Positions 1 through 13,638 of a stretch of DNA of 64,000 bases are shown here, in pieces. The stretch is taken from NCBI GenBank assembly GCA_026260175.1, contig JAKCWW010000173.1, forward strand, positions 60,723-124,722, in the 5' to 3' direction. The stretch comes from Reticulitermes lucifugus (taxonomy: Eukaryota; Arthropoda; Insecta; Blattodea; Rhinotermitidae). Position numbers and translations under genes: made by a program. How positions within the stretch are numbered: the stretch's first letter is position 1; the number at the start of each line of letters is the position of its first letter. Under the pieces are notes generated by a model that saw only the letters and a program-made list of their open reading frames with translations, had not been told where the DNA came from and searched no databases.

Positions 1-1600
1 GAAAGAGTAGAGCTATACCTCTACTCCCTCTCTGGGCCTTTATGGCCTGTTCTAGGGAGAACTCTACTTTACACACGCATCAGTAGTTGGAACTGCCGGA
101 CTGTCTCTCTCTCCCGAATTAAATAGAACTGTTCCTCTATTATTGTGGCAGCCAAATACACGTATTTGTTGTATTATTAAATGTGACAAACAGCAAATGT
201 TAGAAAATCTGCATTAGAAAATGCAGATCCGTACAGATCTTTACTTACTTCCTGTTCACCATAATCTCAACTCATTTGTTGTTTCGTAATGACTTCGACA
301 GTTGAAATAGCGTTTTTACATCACAAAGAATTCATCTTCGTGCCCTTCTTTATATATTCCGATTTGTGCTTCTCGAAAATCGTACACTGGATTATGTTAA
401 TTGTAGTTGATCCTTTTCTTACTTTTTAAAAACGTTTTATCAGCGGCGCGTGCTATAATTGCAGATAATACACTGGAATGTATGTTAACGTATGTTGTCG
501 TTCCCTGTTGTAAGGAACTAACTTTGTATTGTCATAGTGACTGAGAAAATGTAAGAAAGTGTAATCATGACAGGCGGTCTTCAGGTCTAGTAGTTGAAAC
601 TAAGCTGTCTCGAATTCGATGCAGGCACGATGCTCGATATAATCGCAGTCCGTACGTACCTCCAGAGTAGGATGCAGGCAAGACCTTCTGTATTTTCCGA
701 CTTCTGGACCGGAGTCTTCAAGTCCAGCACCCTCTGATACAGAGACGACACAACTGTCGGTCGATGAACGAGATTGAGACTCTAATTTTGGGGAGGCACG
801 TTCTATAAACACTTCATCACAGGGTGTTTCTCACATGGATTACGTGACGAATTAAAACACTTCTTCTTAGTAAGGTATTCCTGACTTTCAACAGACCGAT
901 AGAAGAAACGTAAACAGCGTGAGAAGTGGATAGTGCCCGCGGGCGTTTGGTGCGTTTTAATATTGCTGTCACTACCTCGTACTGTGGGATGAGTGTCCCT
1001 TGGAGTCGCTAGAGACCGCCACAGAAGGCAGCAAAGCAGCACCGTGTACCTTTACGTTATTAAATGCCTTCTGTGGTAGTGTGCGCCTGAAGCTTGGTAT
1101 GCTGCCGCTATTTTAGCCTCTAGATTTAACTGAACCTCTACAGTATCAATATATAATTAGCAATTAGGAAATACTCATTGATTAGATAAAAATAATATAT
1201 TTGTATTGTTAAATTATTAAAGTTGCTTACACATAAGCCTTCAGGCTTGCATGTTTAATTTATCTGGTTTATAGATTATTTAGCAACACTGCCAGTAAGT
1301 CACGTGACCTAATTTGAGGAATTACCCAGAAATTTGACTCCAGTAACTGAGGAAAAACCAGGAAATACCTCAGACAATATAGTTAGTTTCCCTTCCGTGA
1401 TTCGAATTGGTCAAAAGACTTATAGTTTGATCCAGCTTGACCGGTCTTATACTTTTAAATAAGGATTTCCTTACATAACTCATGTACAGTCCACTTCTAT
1501 ATTTTATATACTGAATGTGCATGCTACGTAATTACGAGCATTATATTTGCTGTTGTATTTGAACTATTTGAAGAATTTATTACGTAATTCGCGCCTGCAT
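1..1600. other. No gene seen; small hairpin at the left edge
   Basis: I see no coding region, RNA gene or recognisable repeat here. The only local structure is an 8-bp inverted repeat, GAGTAGAG at 5-12 and CTCTACTC at 19-26. The open frames are short (70-79 codons) and match no family I know. Confidence 0.5.
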
Positions 1601-1800
1601 ACATTATTATAGTGACTAGGCAACGGGCTGGAAAACGGAGAAAGCGTGGTTCGATTCCCATCAGGGCAAGTTATTTGTCTCTTGTCGAAGTCGTACAGAC
1701 CGGCTGTGGGGCTCACCCAGCCTCCTACTCAGTGGGTTTTGGTGAATCTTTTCCTTGGGTCGGGGTATGAAGCTCATCTCCGTCTACTGTCGAAATTAAG
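1600..1800 (+). mobile_element. tRNA-derived SINE-like fragment
   Basis: A good pol III B box, GGTTCGATTCC, lies at 1648-1658 and is followed by a C/T-rich body that includes GGGGCTCACCCAGCCTCCTA. The upstream A box is poorly preserved. From memory the body resembles a SINE common in cockroach or termite DNA, but that cannot be checked here. A functional tRNA is unlikely because no paired acceptor or T stem can be built around the B box. Confidence 0.5.
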
Positions 1801-4800
1801 AACGAGTTAGGCTTTATTTCCACTCCCTGATATTCCTTCATGGCAATTACACGGACGGTTTTTGCTTTACGAATTAAGCACGGAGTCTATAAGTGTTGTA
1901 TTTGTCGGATGTCATCTCAGAGTTTTGCGCCGCAGCCGTGTTAGTAATTGTGTACTTACAAGAAATATTTCATACACAGTGTGTAATTGTGCTCGTGCCG
2001 TAATCTCAGTACCAGATTTCGCATTCCTAGATCCAATGTTTCGGTAATTATCGCCATAAAACCAAAAGCTAACGAAGAGACGCGTAGAGCTCTATTACTA
2101 CTTTACACTCTATGAAAATAGTTCAGACACTACCCTATTTACGAAACTTCAAGTTAGGGATTTTCAGACTTAAGTCATTTTAAAATGTAAAAAAATAAAG
2201 AAATATCTTTTGTAAATGCGCTGGAATATTTCGTTGAGGGACTGAAAACAAAATGAGACGAAGGAGTTGGAAGAATACTGCTGGGCGATAACACAGGCGG
2301 CGGGGCAGTCGTGCTGTGGTCGATCATGTTCCAGTGTGATGGAGTCTGGATTTCAGCTGGACTCCCTTGTGTACACATATATAGTTGACCATATGCATTC
2401 TGACTTGTGCAAAATTCCAGTGTCGCCGAACGTAACTACAGCGTAAATTGGGGTCGTGTCTGTACATAAAAAAAGCTGTACATTTTGCTAAGCTATATCA
2501 CCATACATTACTTCATGACTCTAAAATTACTGGAACTAGTGCCGTTATGCCATACAAATTCGCGATTCGGCCAAATTGAAAATATTGCGTTGGGGCGTTA
2601 TCTTGTGTAAATGTTATACAAAAGTTTTTGAAAATCGGTTGACTGATTGAAAAATTTAAATATTGAAAGAGGGTTAGGTTACATACCCACACAGATAGCT
2701 TGTTGGATCCATAAGCCTTCTTTTATCTTTGAGGTAGGTTATAACGGGGAGTAATCGATACATTTCGATGTGCGGTTACGTACATAATTATGTTGCGCAG
2801 TGTACGTTATTCGGGTGTGTAAGCTTTGGGGTGTATATATTGGTTATTTTTGTTGACTCCTTTACGTGCGTTGATGAAGGTGCAGTTAGGCTGCTTTTAT
2901 CAGCCTACATCAAAGAATTCGGGGATAGAATTTTTATTCACACTTTGAAGACCCCTCTTAATCAAAATTACCAAAATTCAGTTCGCGTTTCATATAGAAC
3001 ACCGTTCGTAGCCATTAAAAAACAGATCTGTTGATGCTGTTTAGGGAAATAATCGGTGTTTTCTGTTAGAATTTCACGAAAAAGATAAATACACTGTGCA
3101 GGAAAGTACAGGGTTTGTGAATGTTACAACAGGTGGTAGGCCTACATAAAGTTATCACTAACTTCAGAGTCACTTTAGTTATTGAAGCCTGTCATGCATT
3201 GTCTCTTTTTTTTCTCGGAAGCCTTCAAATATTTCATCTTATGTTAGGTGAAGAACAAAGTTTCAAACGCGTATTGTATAAGAGTTCATCTGATAATTGT
3301 TTTAATTGTGAAAGGAACTGATTCCGGCTTTCATATCAGAGATATGGCGCCTTTCTGCCGCCTTGTCTAGTGCCAACAGACAATGAAATACAACGCTGGG
3401 TGTTGTAATTACGCAGGCTTTGTTAGCAGCTGCAGAAATGTGTACATATGTGATTGGGTGTTTGTAATTTGGTTTACCTTTCATTGACGTGTTATTTACT
3501 TTTCATCTGATTTACGGTATATAATACCAGCAAATACATTTGATTGATCAAACAAAGAATGGCCAGTTGGTAGGCCGCAAAGTGTGTTAGACTTCCAGAC
3601 TTATTTTATCCGCATTCTTTATTTCATACAGCTACATTTTAGTCGAACCAGGATTTGGTATGTGTGACCGGCCCCACTGAGGGACACCTCAGTCACGCCA
3701 CTATTTAAGCCTGTATGTTATGTGCAAACGACCGTAACAACTCAGAATTATGCATGCTGTGAAATTAACAGCAGATTAAATTCGGTCAATATTTGCTATT
3801 ATTCAATACAAAACACCATATCTTTCCGTTTTATATACACAAAATTGAAGACAGCAATATATAAAATTCAAATTTTACCTGTTGTGTTGTTTCTGAATGT
3901 GAAATTTCGTCTGACATCCGAGGTTCAGTATGGATTGAAGTTAGGCCTGTGTGAAAATACGTTTCTGAGGGGAATATTTATAACTCTTTTTATACGTGCA
4001 TTAAAGGGCTGAAATTTATTTTTTGAATTAGAGATAAAGTAAGTAATATTTTAAATAGAATTTATAGGTCTCGTTGGTTAGCATTTATATACGTATTTTT
4101 CTCTTATTTTTTTGAAAGAAGTCTTATGAAATATGCATAGAGACAACTGTGGACACTACAAACCTGAACACATTTTAACCTTTTAACTGCCTGTGTTTAT
4201 GCAAACGCAGGTAGGAAAACATCCCTAGTTCGTAATTTTACCTTTTTCTGTTCAAATGCTTCTCATGTTTTTTATACACTCTGCGCACTAAGGTACATTT
4301 TCGGAGCAAGTCACTAACTCCACTGAATAGTTCTGCTTCGTGTGGTTATTACCGTGTTCATATGAGTCGACTAGTGCCCTGTACCCCGGGCCAGTCTAAT
4401 TTAGGTTACACAACTTGTATCCTGGTTCTGTTAATCCTATGTTATTGCTGTCCTTCCCTCTACGACTAGGTGTCACGAATAGACTCTTTCCGACAGATTT
4501 TCCGATTACTATTCTGTAAGCACTGCTTATCTCTCCCACACGTTCTTCATGACGCACGCATCTAATATGACGTCATTGTGTCACCGTTTCTATTATGTGA
4601 ATAGTACAAATTATACAAGTTTTCGTTATACAATTTTTCTATCCCCTCATTTTTGTTGGTCTCTCTTAGATCCAGATATTGTCCTCTGCCCTTTGGTCCA
4701 AGACACACTGAATGTGTTTTCTTCCTCATACGTGACAGATCATTTTAAAACCTATTTATTAACTAGAGAAAAGTGGCTTTGTTTTATATGTGCCAAATTA

Positions 4801-6236
4801 CCGAAAGATTTGAAGATATGCAGGCGCGTAGATTCTATTGAATATTTTGTACGAAGAGACATCAAAGGGATTGTTACTGTACATGATTTCACTTTTCAAA
4901 GGAATTGCCTTTTTATACACCTAGCTTTATAGATTTAGAATTCCAGGGAGACATGAGAAATACAACAGAATGAGGAAGGAGGAATAGGGAAGGAAATAAG
5001 ATTATTCAAGTGAAAATCGGAAACGTAATGAAAGGGAGAAGTCCCACAGCCGAATGAAAAGAAATAAAAAATTCTAATATTCAGCCCACAGTGGAAAAAT
5101 ATTTTGTAGCTTTCACATTCTTTTCCATTACAAAAGCGATTTTTAAATTGAGCCATAACAATCTCATCCTTTTGCTGTAGCAGTGTGACTGCCGCGAACG
5201 GCTGGCACTGTACAAATTAAACGTTCTGAAGCGTTTGAAATATTCGATTGTAAGACATGCGACACATGTACTGGTAAAATAATGTTGAATTTTCTGAAAT
5301 GCGGGAACTAAATTGATCTTACTAACCAGAATTGTGATTAACTTTCTATTCATTCTGCCACTTTATCACTCCGGATCTTCCAACGAATCTTACGCATCCA
5401 TTTCCCGTTTCCTTCATGCATGCTACATGTATCGCCTATCCCTTCTTCATTCCACAGTACTGCTGTGTGCATAAAAACAAGTGAATAAATACTTTTCCCC
5501 GCAGTAGTTATAAAATAAACTTCGTAACAGAAGTTAGAATGATCGTAATTTTAAAAAAAAAGTAAAAGGATGTGTCTTTTAGATAGTGTATAAATTGAAA
5601 TATTTTCGTTTCCAGTATGTTTGTATTGGAGATGAAACAGTCGGTATCTTCCCAATCCCTGGATGCAGAGCCTGTTAAAATATAAACAGATCTACGTACG
5701 TAATTTGTATGCTGTTTGTTTCCCATTCGAGAAGAGGACAAAACGATGAAGTAGGAATTAGACGTGCTCTTTCTTGCGCTCCCTCTTCCCGTCATTTTTT
5801 CATTGAAAGACTAATGGAGCTGCCATGAGGTACTTCATGACAAATTGTGAATAGAATTTGTGTCGAGGGCAGAGGCAGATATTCTGAGGGGTAGTGTTGA
5901 AGCATGGCAAATGAAATTCGTGCAAACAGTAGCCTGACCACAAACCGAAGTGCTGCTAATGGGTGGGAGATGGGATGGATTAAACATTAAAGTGCCGCGT
6001 GCTGCGAGCGGTGCGGATACGCTTTTAAATAAATTAAATTGTGCTTCTGAGTTACACATGTATTTGAAATCTGTTCGACTTCTGTCCCTGGTACCGCAGT
6101 GACCCTGCCAGAAAGTCAACCCCTAATAGATGGACAGTGAGAGAGAAAACAATCTGATGTAGGTAAATTACGTTGAAGTGGTGGAGCCTGTCAGTGGCGG
6201 TGCCGATTTAGAAATGCGTGCATTTTGTAGGCAGCA
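1801..6236. other. No gene or repeat recognised
   Basis: AT-rich sequence without a supportable feature. The open frame at 4549-4932 (+, 127 codons) is long for chance but has no motif, signal peptide or family I recognise, so I do not call it a gene. A purine-rich patch lies at about 4935-5090. A TAGGCCTA octamer is at 3137-3144. Confidence 0.45.
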
Positions 6237-6366
6237 GTGGAACTTAAACTTTTTGCGCTCAGGGTTAACTTAAACAGAAAAAATACCTGTATCATTTTCC
6301 AGAATTTCACAGCGGGCTTTCCTCAAGTAATAGTGTCCAAGGTTTGTACAGCGTGTAGGATCATAA

Positions 6367-6530
6367 GTTGGTGCCGACTTTTCGGAGGAAATTGCTGCCT
6401 CCATCTTCAGGGTAACTGAATCAAGATGTAAGGATTGTGGCCAATCAGGGCTGCCTAAACATCCCCCTGACCCTAATTCAGTTACCCTGAAGATTGAAGC
6501 AGCACATTCCTCCGAAACGTCGGAACGAAC
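6367..6530. mobile_element. Palindromic MITE-like repeat (GAAACGTCGG family), near-complete core
   Basis: The left arm (6367-6421) and right arm (6476-6530) are inverted copies separated by about 54 bp. Each arm carries the same module: CTGAAGA, T, a hairpin, then GAAA(C/A)GTCGG. On the minus strand the left-arm hairpin is perfect (GGAGG/CCTCC); the right arm on the plus strand is decayed. Both arms share GTTACCCTGAAGAT next to the loop. The open frame at 6237-6419 is produced by this repeat and is not a gene. No transposase is encoded, so the repeat is non-autonomous or of unknown mechanism. Confidence 0.7.
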
Positions 6531-6690
6531 TCAGAAGATTATCGTTTGAGAAAAATGTCTGTAGCTAGCCAATAAAATATATTCTGTAGTGCCTAAATCT
6601 CCGATTCTCCGCCCGGTGTTTCCTGAAAATCGTTCCTGCTGAAGTGATGAAATTACTTGTGCCTTTTTATCGTGGTAATCTTATAAATGT

Positions 6691-6757
6691 ACCATTCTGG
6701 GATGTGACGTCGTGTACTAACGTTTCGGATAATCATGCTGCTTGTATCCTCTACACT
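6691..6757 (-). mobile_element. Fragment of the palindromic GAAACGTCGG-family repeat
   Basis: TTCTGGGATGTGACGTCGTG is followed closely by AACGTTTCGG and CATGCTGC. These match the outer and core segments of the copy at 20992-21139, with an internal deletion between them. The sense of the GAAAC module is minus. It lies about 160 bp from the near-complete copy at 6367-6530. Confidence 0.55.
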
Positions 6758-6839
6758 GATGACGTAGGCAACAGGTTACTCAGAAACATTGGTAACTGTA
6801 CACCAAAATGCACGCCGTCAAATCACAGAAGATCGTAAT

Positions 6840-8700
6840 CCGGTCTAGGGCGTTTATAATTTCAGAATTAATTTAGTCAGGACAGATCATAACCTCTAGA
6901 TTGTGAAAGCTAAGGGGTTGTGAGGGTGAGTATGCTTGTGAACTAGATGCATAAAAAGTGCGTGTGTATATGCCAGTGGGATGCATTTTGTGCCAGCAAC
7001 TTCACTATCTTTATCCTGATTTATGCAAATACTGGTGTTTTTTTATCTCATTCCTGAAAAGGGTACTTGCAGAAGATGTTTCAGCGAATACTAGCTTTCT
7101 GTGTGATAAAACTTCCGTGATCAGGGACATCGTAAAAGGGACACTCTGTATGGAAGGAACATTTATAAAGCTTGTGACGGGAACAGGCCAAGACACTGAT
7201 CTAAATGCTCTTAAACTGTCTCTTGATCGTTTCCAATTTCTCTTTTATTTTTTCTTGTATCTATTCTCATGAGTCTTTTGATGGTCTGCAATTGTGCCTC
7301 AAAACTGAAATTCGTATCAACAAATTGCTGCCTCATTAGGTCGCTCAGTGACCGACTTAGCAACCAGTCATTAAGGAGTAGGCCTATTATAGTCACAAGC
7401 ACAAAAGACTGTCACTGCGCATGATACGAAGAAATGAACAAAGAGACACGGAGGACAATGAAGACAGAAGAAATGGAAAGCACAAAAAGGGAACTGATGA
7501 AAGAAAAGGAAAATAAAAGCATGCAAGGCATACAAGACACAGAATAAAAAAAGCATGAAGGAAGATTGGCAAAGGACAGTTAATGTGTCATAGTGAGATA
7601 GGATAAGATTTTAGCTCATATAGTGTTTGGAATTAAAGTCGGTACCTTCAGATAAAAATCAGTTCTGCCCGTACAATTTTTCAGTAAACAGAATTCGCGA
7701 ATCTAAAAAGAAAACAACCAAAAAAAAAGCCTTATGCAGTAATATATACGTAGGAGGAATTTTTTCGTAATCCAACACTAGATTTATTTCTGGAACGTGA
7801 CATTTTTAGGCGAACATGTAAAAGAAAGAATTAAAAAAGAAAAATTCTGTTCACACACATAGAAAGGAATAAAATCAGACTGTCATGTTCATCTGTCAAA
7901 CTTTAAGGAGAAGTTACTGCAACTCCGCACACCAGAGCGCTCGCCACTCGGCAAGGAACGGCCCACTGTTACTGTAATCCTCAACATTTATATTCCTTAA
8001 AGCTGTCAATATTTTCCGCGCCATATTAAGGTCTATCAGACTTGCTGATGTATAGACCTACATGTTTTCGGAGCATATGCTGATCAAACGGACTGCTGTG
8101 CACACGCCTATATCTAATATTTACAAATGTGAATGCTCGTCGATATCCCCCTCAAAAGGGCTGGCGATCCCTGATCTGACATCAATAAAAACAGAAGCAC
8201 TGTAATGACTGTAGTCTGATGTACGACCTTGTAAAACCAACATGCACTATTCAACTGAATTGTCGTACTAGAGGTAATTTACTTTTCATTAGGGGATCGG
8301 CTGTCTTGACAACGGCTTGGAATATTTTTGAGCCGTTTGTTATACTGTTCAGTGACAAAACCTGCCTTCATTGTTGCCAGACATGGAGCGTATTCAGCTT
8401 ATTTTCTTTCAATGGTCTAGTTCCTTCGCTGTTTTAACGTTAAGTATTTGAAGTAGCGACAATGTAATTAACTGTCTTTGTAAATGTTTGTCAGGATTTT
8501 ATGAAAGTCGGTTAACATTTTTCACATTATTTTCCGGAGTGATCAAATGTGAATTTGTTACTTCATTGGACTTACGTAGACCCATCAGTAATTCAATTCT
8601 GCAGGAATGTAATGATGGTGTGTTACATTTAGATTTTGGCTTATGGAATTCTGCATCGTCTAGTGTTCCAATAATATAGGTAAATGAATCAAACAACGTT
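6840..8700. other. No gene seen; purine-rich tract at 7424-7556
   Basis: Apart from the purine-rich tract on the plus strand at about 7424-7556, which leaves a spurious minus frame of 61 codons, no feature is supported. A TAGGCCTA octamer lies at 7379-7386. At about 7915-7970 the minus strand has an A-box-like stretch but no B box. Confidence 0.4.
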
Positions 8701-8729
8701 TCCAGTTTCGCAAACTTTCGTTTACTTTT

Positions 8730-8751
8730 GGGGGGGGGTGGGGCGGGGGGG
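8730..8751 (+). repeat. G-rich run, possible G-quadruplex
   Basis: Nine G, one T, four G, one C and seven G in a row. The tracts are long enough to fold as a G-quadruplex on the plus strand. The exact run length is uncertain because homopolymers are error-prone in assembly. Confidence 0.7.
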
Positions 8752-8759
8752 ATTACTAG

Positions 8760-11700
8760 GCGTTGGACAAGGTTCAAAAGCCAAGTAGTCCGAAGTAGGC
8801 ATTCGTAACTAACGTAACCATGTAAAGATTAAGATAATCCTGAATTATATTTAAAGATTTACTCCGTACCGCGCAGTAAACACACTCCGTCGAGGTTATA
8901 GAGACCAATCAGTTAATGTTGTATGGGAAATAATGGCTCTGTTTTGAGACTCATATAGTTGCTCTGTCTGTGCAGAGCGTACAATTTTTAATTTTCAATC
9001 TGTGGTACATAAAGTAGCCACTGAGCTTTAAACGGTTAATGACATTTTATTAGTAATGCCGTTGTGTGGCGTCCAAAATATCTCGCTGCCATGAAAGGCA
9101 TTTTGGATAAGATTGTGAAGTATAATTAAAGACTGATGAAGTGGGAAAGTAGAAGGCACAAAGTGTTATTAGAATTGTAGTATCTCCGGTGGTAAATCTC
9201 CTGGGTATGTACTGCTTGGAGAAAGCATTGTTGTAGTGAATAGAGTGCTAATAAAATTTGGATAGACATGCTAGTTGTGTTAGTAAAACCTTTTTTGGTA
9301 TTTCTCTTTATTTTGCCCATGCTGTCCCATTACATCACCTTAAGTGTTTGTTTCTCGTCGCCTATGCGTTTCTAGGCGCTTTATTTTCGTTCATTGTTTC
9401 TCTTCTTCATCCATTCCTTATATCTGTTTCTTATGTTTCTTTCCTAGCTTCTCTATTATTTCTACGTTTCTCCCCTTCTTTCTTTTCTCTTATATCATTC
9501 CTCAACCAAATGTTGTCGAGTGTAGCACTCCCCCTTATACGCGAGGTCACGGCTTCAGATTTCAGCCCGTGGACTGGATACACTGACTGAAATATTTTGT
9601 GATAAACTTATTTTAAATTTGCATGGCGTATAATTTCGTACCTAAAGAACGTACCCTTACTGTGATTATATCAGGGGATTTGGTTTCCGAGTGATTATCA
9701 TGTTATCATCTTGAAGCTAAATCTTTACGGCCACAAATTCTTAATATACGTATTATCCTTCTTCCTCCACACACAACCTGAGCACCGTAAAGCCATATAC
9801 GTTAACACAGTACGCACCTACATAATAACAGCCCGGCTACTGCTCATGTCTGTGATTATGCTGTTAATACATAATTTATAATTATCGTTAAAATGAAGTT
9901 GAACTTGGTTTAATTTTAGGGAATCAGGATTATCCGTACAGATCATTGAATAAAAAATGTGGAATTCCATGCGCGTAAAGGAAATTGACAAGAGTAGAGG
10001 CCGGGAATTTCTAGTATTGTTTTAGCAGACGTCAGATATATCCTGTTGTTTGTACTGCCGTCTTATTTTAGCTCCAGAATAGGCGACACTGCGTACAGGT
10101 GTAGCTTTCATTCTTTTCCTCCGCTTCCCCTGCTGGAAAATAACATCCCCTTGATACGACACCAAGAAACGAATATTTTTGTGCCTGTCGCGTCAAATTC
10201 GTGATAAGCGTTATGTTAAAAACAAATCGTTCTTCGAGAACAGCTACTTTATTATCGCAGTCAGATATAATTTATGATTTCTGTTTTTCGATTTTGAGAA
10301 AAATTTGCCACAGTATGGCGTTATAAACAAGTCATTATTTCATGTTTCAAATATCTTTATAAATACATGTTTGCTTAATATTTCAATCTGACTGTATGTC
10401 CTTTTTCCGTCCCTCTCTTGTAATTGATTTAAGTGAGGAATATTTGTGAAATTTATATAACTAATTTCATATTCAGTGTCCGGCAATCCAAGAAGTAAAC
10501 TCATGTCCCATCAATTAGCTACGTACGATGGACCACCCTTTCAGAGGTTGACTCCGTCTCAATCATCAGGATTCTGATCAGCCGGAGAGACTTTACTGAA
10601 TTTAGTCGTCACAGAACCTTCAAAATATCACTAATTTTTTTGGAGACTTCTAAGGGAAGAATAATTACACTATATGGATAAAGTGCAGAGTGTTTTAATG
10701 TTAAATCACGTGATACATATAAATTAGAATTCCACTGTACCCTAAAGGGTTAATTTATTGCCGAATTCCTGAGTTGTGAAGCCGTAAATGATACTGTGCC
10801 CTTGGTCATTTTGGGGAGTACCGTGAATCTCTTGTGGACAGCGTACAATGGATTATATTACTATTTTAATTACCTGAGTGTAATTAGTCGCCAATTAAAT
10901 TGTTCTGTTAGCTCAAGCAAGCTTTCCTGTGCTTCAGGAAATAGTTACGATTTCAAATGCATGATGAATGTTCTCCTGACTAGGTACGTGGGTCTCGAAA
11001 GCAATTTGAAACTCCACCCTCCCACTTGGAAACTGTGTATTAGTTCTGGAGAAGATATAAATGGTTACTGAGCTTACGTTGTAATTTATATTTTTCTGTT
11101 GGTAAGGGGCATTTCGGGTATCATTATTAACTCATGATATCTGATACCACCTAAATAATTCAGGACTTTATTGCTACGGGGTTGTGAATAGATATTCATC
11201 GTGCATGGATGTGATAAACGGCGACTATTTCGTGCTGAGGTAGGCCAAGGCAGTCAGTCGTGTGAAGGGGAAATTATTTGCCTGGGTGACAGAAGAAGGA
11301 AAATAGGAGTATGTCGACGTAAGAGGTATAAATTAAGAGGATAATGGAGAAAGTTAAATAGCTAAGAGCTTAAACATTTGAAATTTAACTTAGTTATTAT
11401 AAGGATAATGATCAGAGAACGTGGCATAGAGGAACAATGATAAAATTAGAAACGTCAGAGGGAAATTTGGTGGGAAATGCGCCAGAGGAAACGAGTTCGG
11501 CGCGATGGAATTTGGTGGGTGTGTAATATTAAAATAGGCTTTATTAAAACAGTTCGTGAGAGTGTAAAAGAGATTGGACTAAGTCAGGAGCTAGTCTAAT
11601 GTCCAATCTGGTCTCTCAAATCCCTAAGAAGAATGTGCTCTCTCTAGTCTGATATCACATCTCTTGCAGCCTTTTATGTCCCATCAAAATTCATACGTGA

Positions 11701-11780
11701 ATTGCAAGCCGTTTTCTGATTTATTATTAATTTCATTTTAGTTTAGGAATTACATAACAAAAATGTACTACCACTACACC
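8760..11780. other. No gene recognised; pyrimidine-rich patch
   Basis: A pyrimidine-rich stretch at about 9340-9500 gives overlapping open frames in two phases (9258-9590 and 9344-9586), which is a composition effect and not coding evidence. No repeat family is recognised in the rest. Confidence 0.4.
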
Positions 11781-11802
11781 ACTACTACTACTACTACTAG
11801 AC

Positions 11803-11833
<31 letters not shown>
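11781..11833. repeat. Compound trinucleotide microsatellite (ACT)n-(TTA)n
   Basis: ACT repeats run from about 11781 to 11798, followed after a short break by uninterrupted TTA repeats from 11804 to 11833. Confidence 0.9.
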
Positions 11834-11834
<1 letters not shown>

Positions 11835-13345
11835 TTATCGGTGCAATTCCCAGCTCGCGCGTTACCTCCAAACAACCTTGTCCCCTCTCCGTAAAGTAAA
11901 ATGCACCGCACTTCTACACACATACAACTGATTTAGCCCACCAAGACGCGATACTGCCCTTGTTTAATCAGTTTCCAGTGTCATGGATGACGTTGCATGG
12001 TTTTCGAACACGTTTACCCACCACCAATCTCCTCTCCCCATATCTAACACCCCTTCCTTGTACACTGCTGTGATAATTCCCAACTCACGTGGTTTTGATT
12101 TTAATCGCGGTAGAAGGGCTTGAATGCTGGACATATAAAGCGTAGCATACAAATACTGCACTGTGGCTCCTGAACATGCCCTGCTGCATGGTTTGTTAGA
12201 TTAATCCGATTTACAACCGATTAAGCATTTAACGGACGATAATCTTTACAGCTAACCCCCCCCCTGAACATGCCCCCTTCTCCCTCCAATTAGCGTACTG
12301 TACGTTCACTCTACACTGTTCCTTAGCCAGCGTTGTATACTTTATTAGTGTTATCAATTGCAAGCCATATCGTATCGCTAGTAACATGTAATGTGGCTCC
12401 GCGCATGCGTTTTAATACCTGTGTTTGCGTTAAACGTAAATGCATTTAAATATGTTCTGTGACCGATCAAATTAATCAGCGTTCATTGCTATGTGCATGT
12501 GAATTTTAAAGATAAAAGCGAAAGTTGGAGAATGAGGTGCACTGAGACCGGTCTTGCTGGTGAACGCCTCGTGTAACAGCGTCTTATATTGTGTTTTCTT
12601 CCCAAGACGGATGCAGAGGATTTATATCTAGAAAATACGTCTCTTGTTTTTGTGTGCCCCATTGGTCCCTCCATCACATCTGTGACATCTGCGTATCCGG
12701 GTTGCATCTGGTACCCAGACGTCATGTTCAACACAGGAGTGCCGACCAATACATAATTTGCTGCGGATAATGTACTTACTGCTGCTTTAATGTTGACAGT
12801 CTGTAGTACAAATTATCCCATTTAATGTAAAGCTGTACTACGTGATGCTTCCACCTGGTAACATTTCCACTAATTGACGTTTCACTGTTTATTTGTTTCG
12901 AATTGCGAAAAAGGTACTCTACTTGAATGGCATATCACGGATCTTCACACCCTTATACTCCTGTAATTCCTGCTGTGGTATAAACACTCTTCCCTTATTT
13001 ACCCTATTTCAGTTCTATTCTGTAGCGGGCCGTGTCATGCCTCAGGTGCTTGGTTGGCTGCCGGCCTTTCACAGCGGAGGTCCTGTGTCGATCAGAGGCC
13101 AGTCCGTGTGGCACGTGTTGTGGACAGATTGGCACTGTGACATTTGTGTCGGCGTACTTCAGTTTTTTCCCCGTCAGTATCATTCTGCCATTGCTCACCA
13201 GCGTTATATAATCTTAGCAATTCATAAAATCGTTAAATAGCACAAACTTTTATTCTTTAGCCCACTTCATTTACCCTATGATACATACTGGCGTATAGTA
13301 TCATGTCCATGTGTTTCCATGTCTGCGTCATGATCACTTTTGACG
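11834..13345. other. No gene recognised
   Basis: This stretch contains a run of nine C at 12256-12264 and loosely repeated phrases (a CCTGAACATGCCC phrase near 12170 and again near 12265), but no full repeat unit could be defined. The 115-codon frame at 12893-13240 matches no family. Confidence 0.4.
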
Positions 13346-13380
13346 CTTGACGGATTTTTGTGAAATTTGGTGTGAACATC
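13346..13380 (+). repeat. Dispersed motif CTTGACGGATTTTTGTGAAA
   Basis: This is one of three sites in the window with the phrase (C)TGGAC(C/G)GATTTT.(G/A)TGAA.TTT; the others are at 43181-43215 and 61371-61398. The same phrase is common in arthropod interspersed repeats as I remember them, but I cannot assign a family. Confidence 0.45.
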
Positions 13381-13478
13381 GTAATATTAACAGGACACCA
13401 AAATTAACTTCTTTGAAAATTTGCTGGTTGCGGTAAAGCAACATGGCGACTGTGCGAAATTCAGGGAAGGAAGCGACA

Positions 13479-13500
13479 TTACTACTACTGCTACTACTAT

Positions 13501-13557
<57 letters not shown>

Positions 13558-13575
13558 NNNNNNNNNNNNNNNNNN

Positions 13576-13637
<62 letters not shown>
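13479..13637. repeat. (TAC/CTA)n microsatellite with an 18-N assembly gap
   Basis: Nearly pure TAC repeats are interrupted by 18 N at 13558-13575 and end in ACCACCACAA. Poly-Thr, poly-Leu, poly-Ser and poly-Val frames on both strands are artefacts of the repeat. The gap means that the true array length is unknown. Confidence 0.95.

Positions 13638-13638
<1 letters not shown>

Noticed and set aside
4549-4932. 127-codon plus-strand open frame
   Set aside because: No motif, signal or homology recognised; without splice or transcript evidence a chance frame in AT-rich DNA is more likely.
7915-7970. tRNA-like A box on the minus strand (CCGAGTGGCGAGCGCTC)
   Set aside because: No B box at the right distance and no SINE body.
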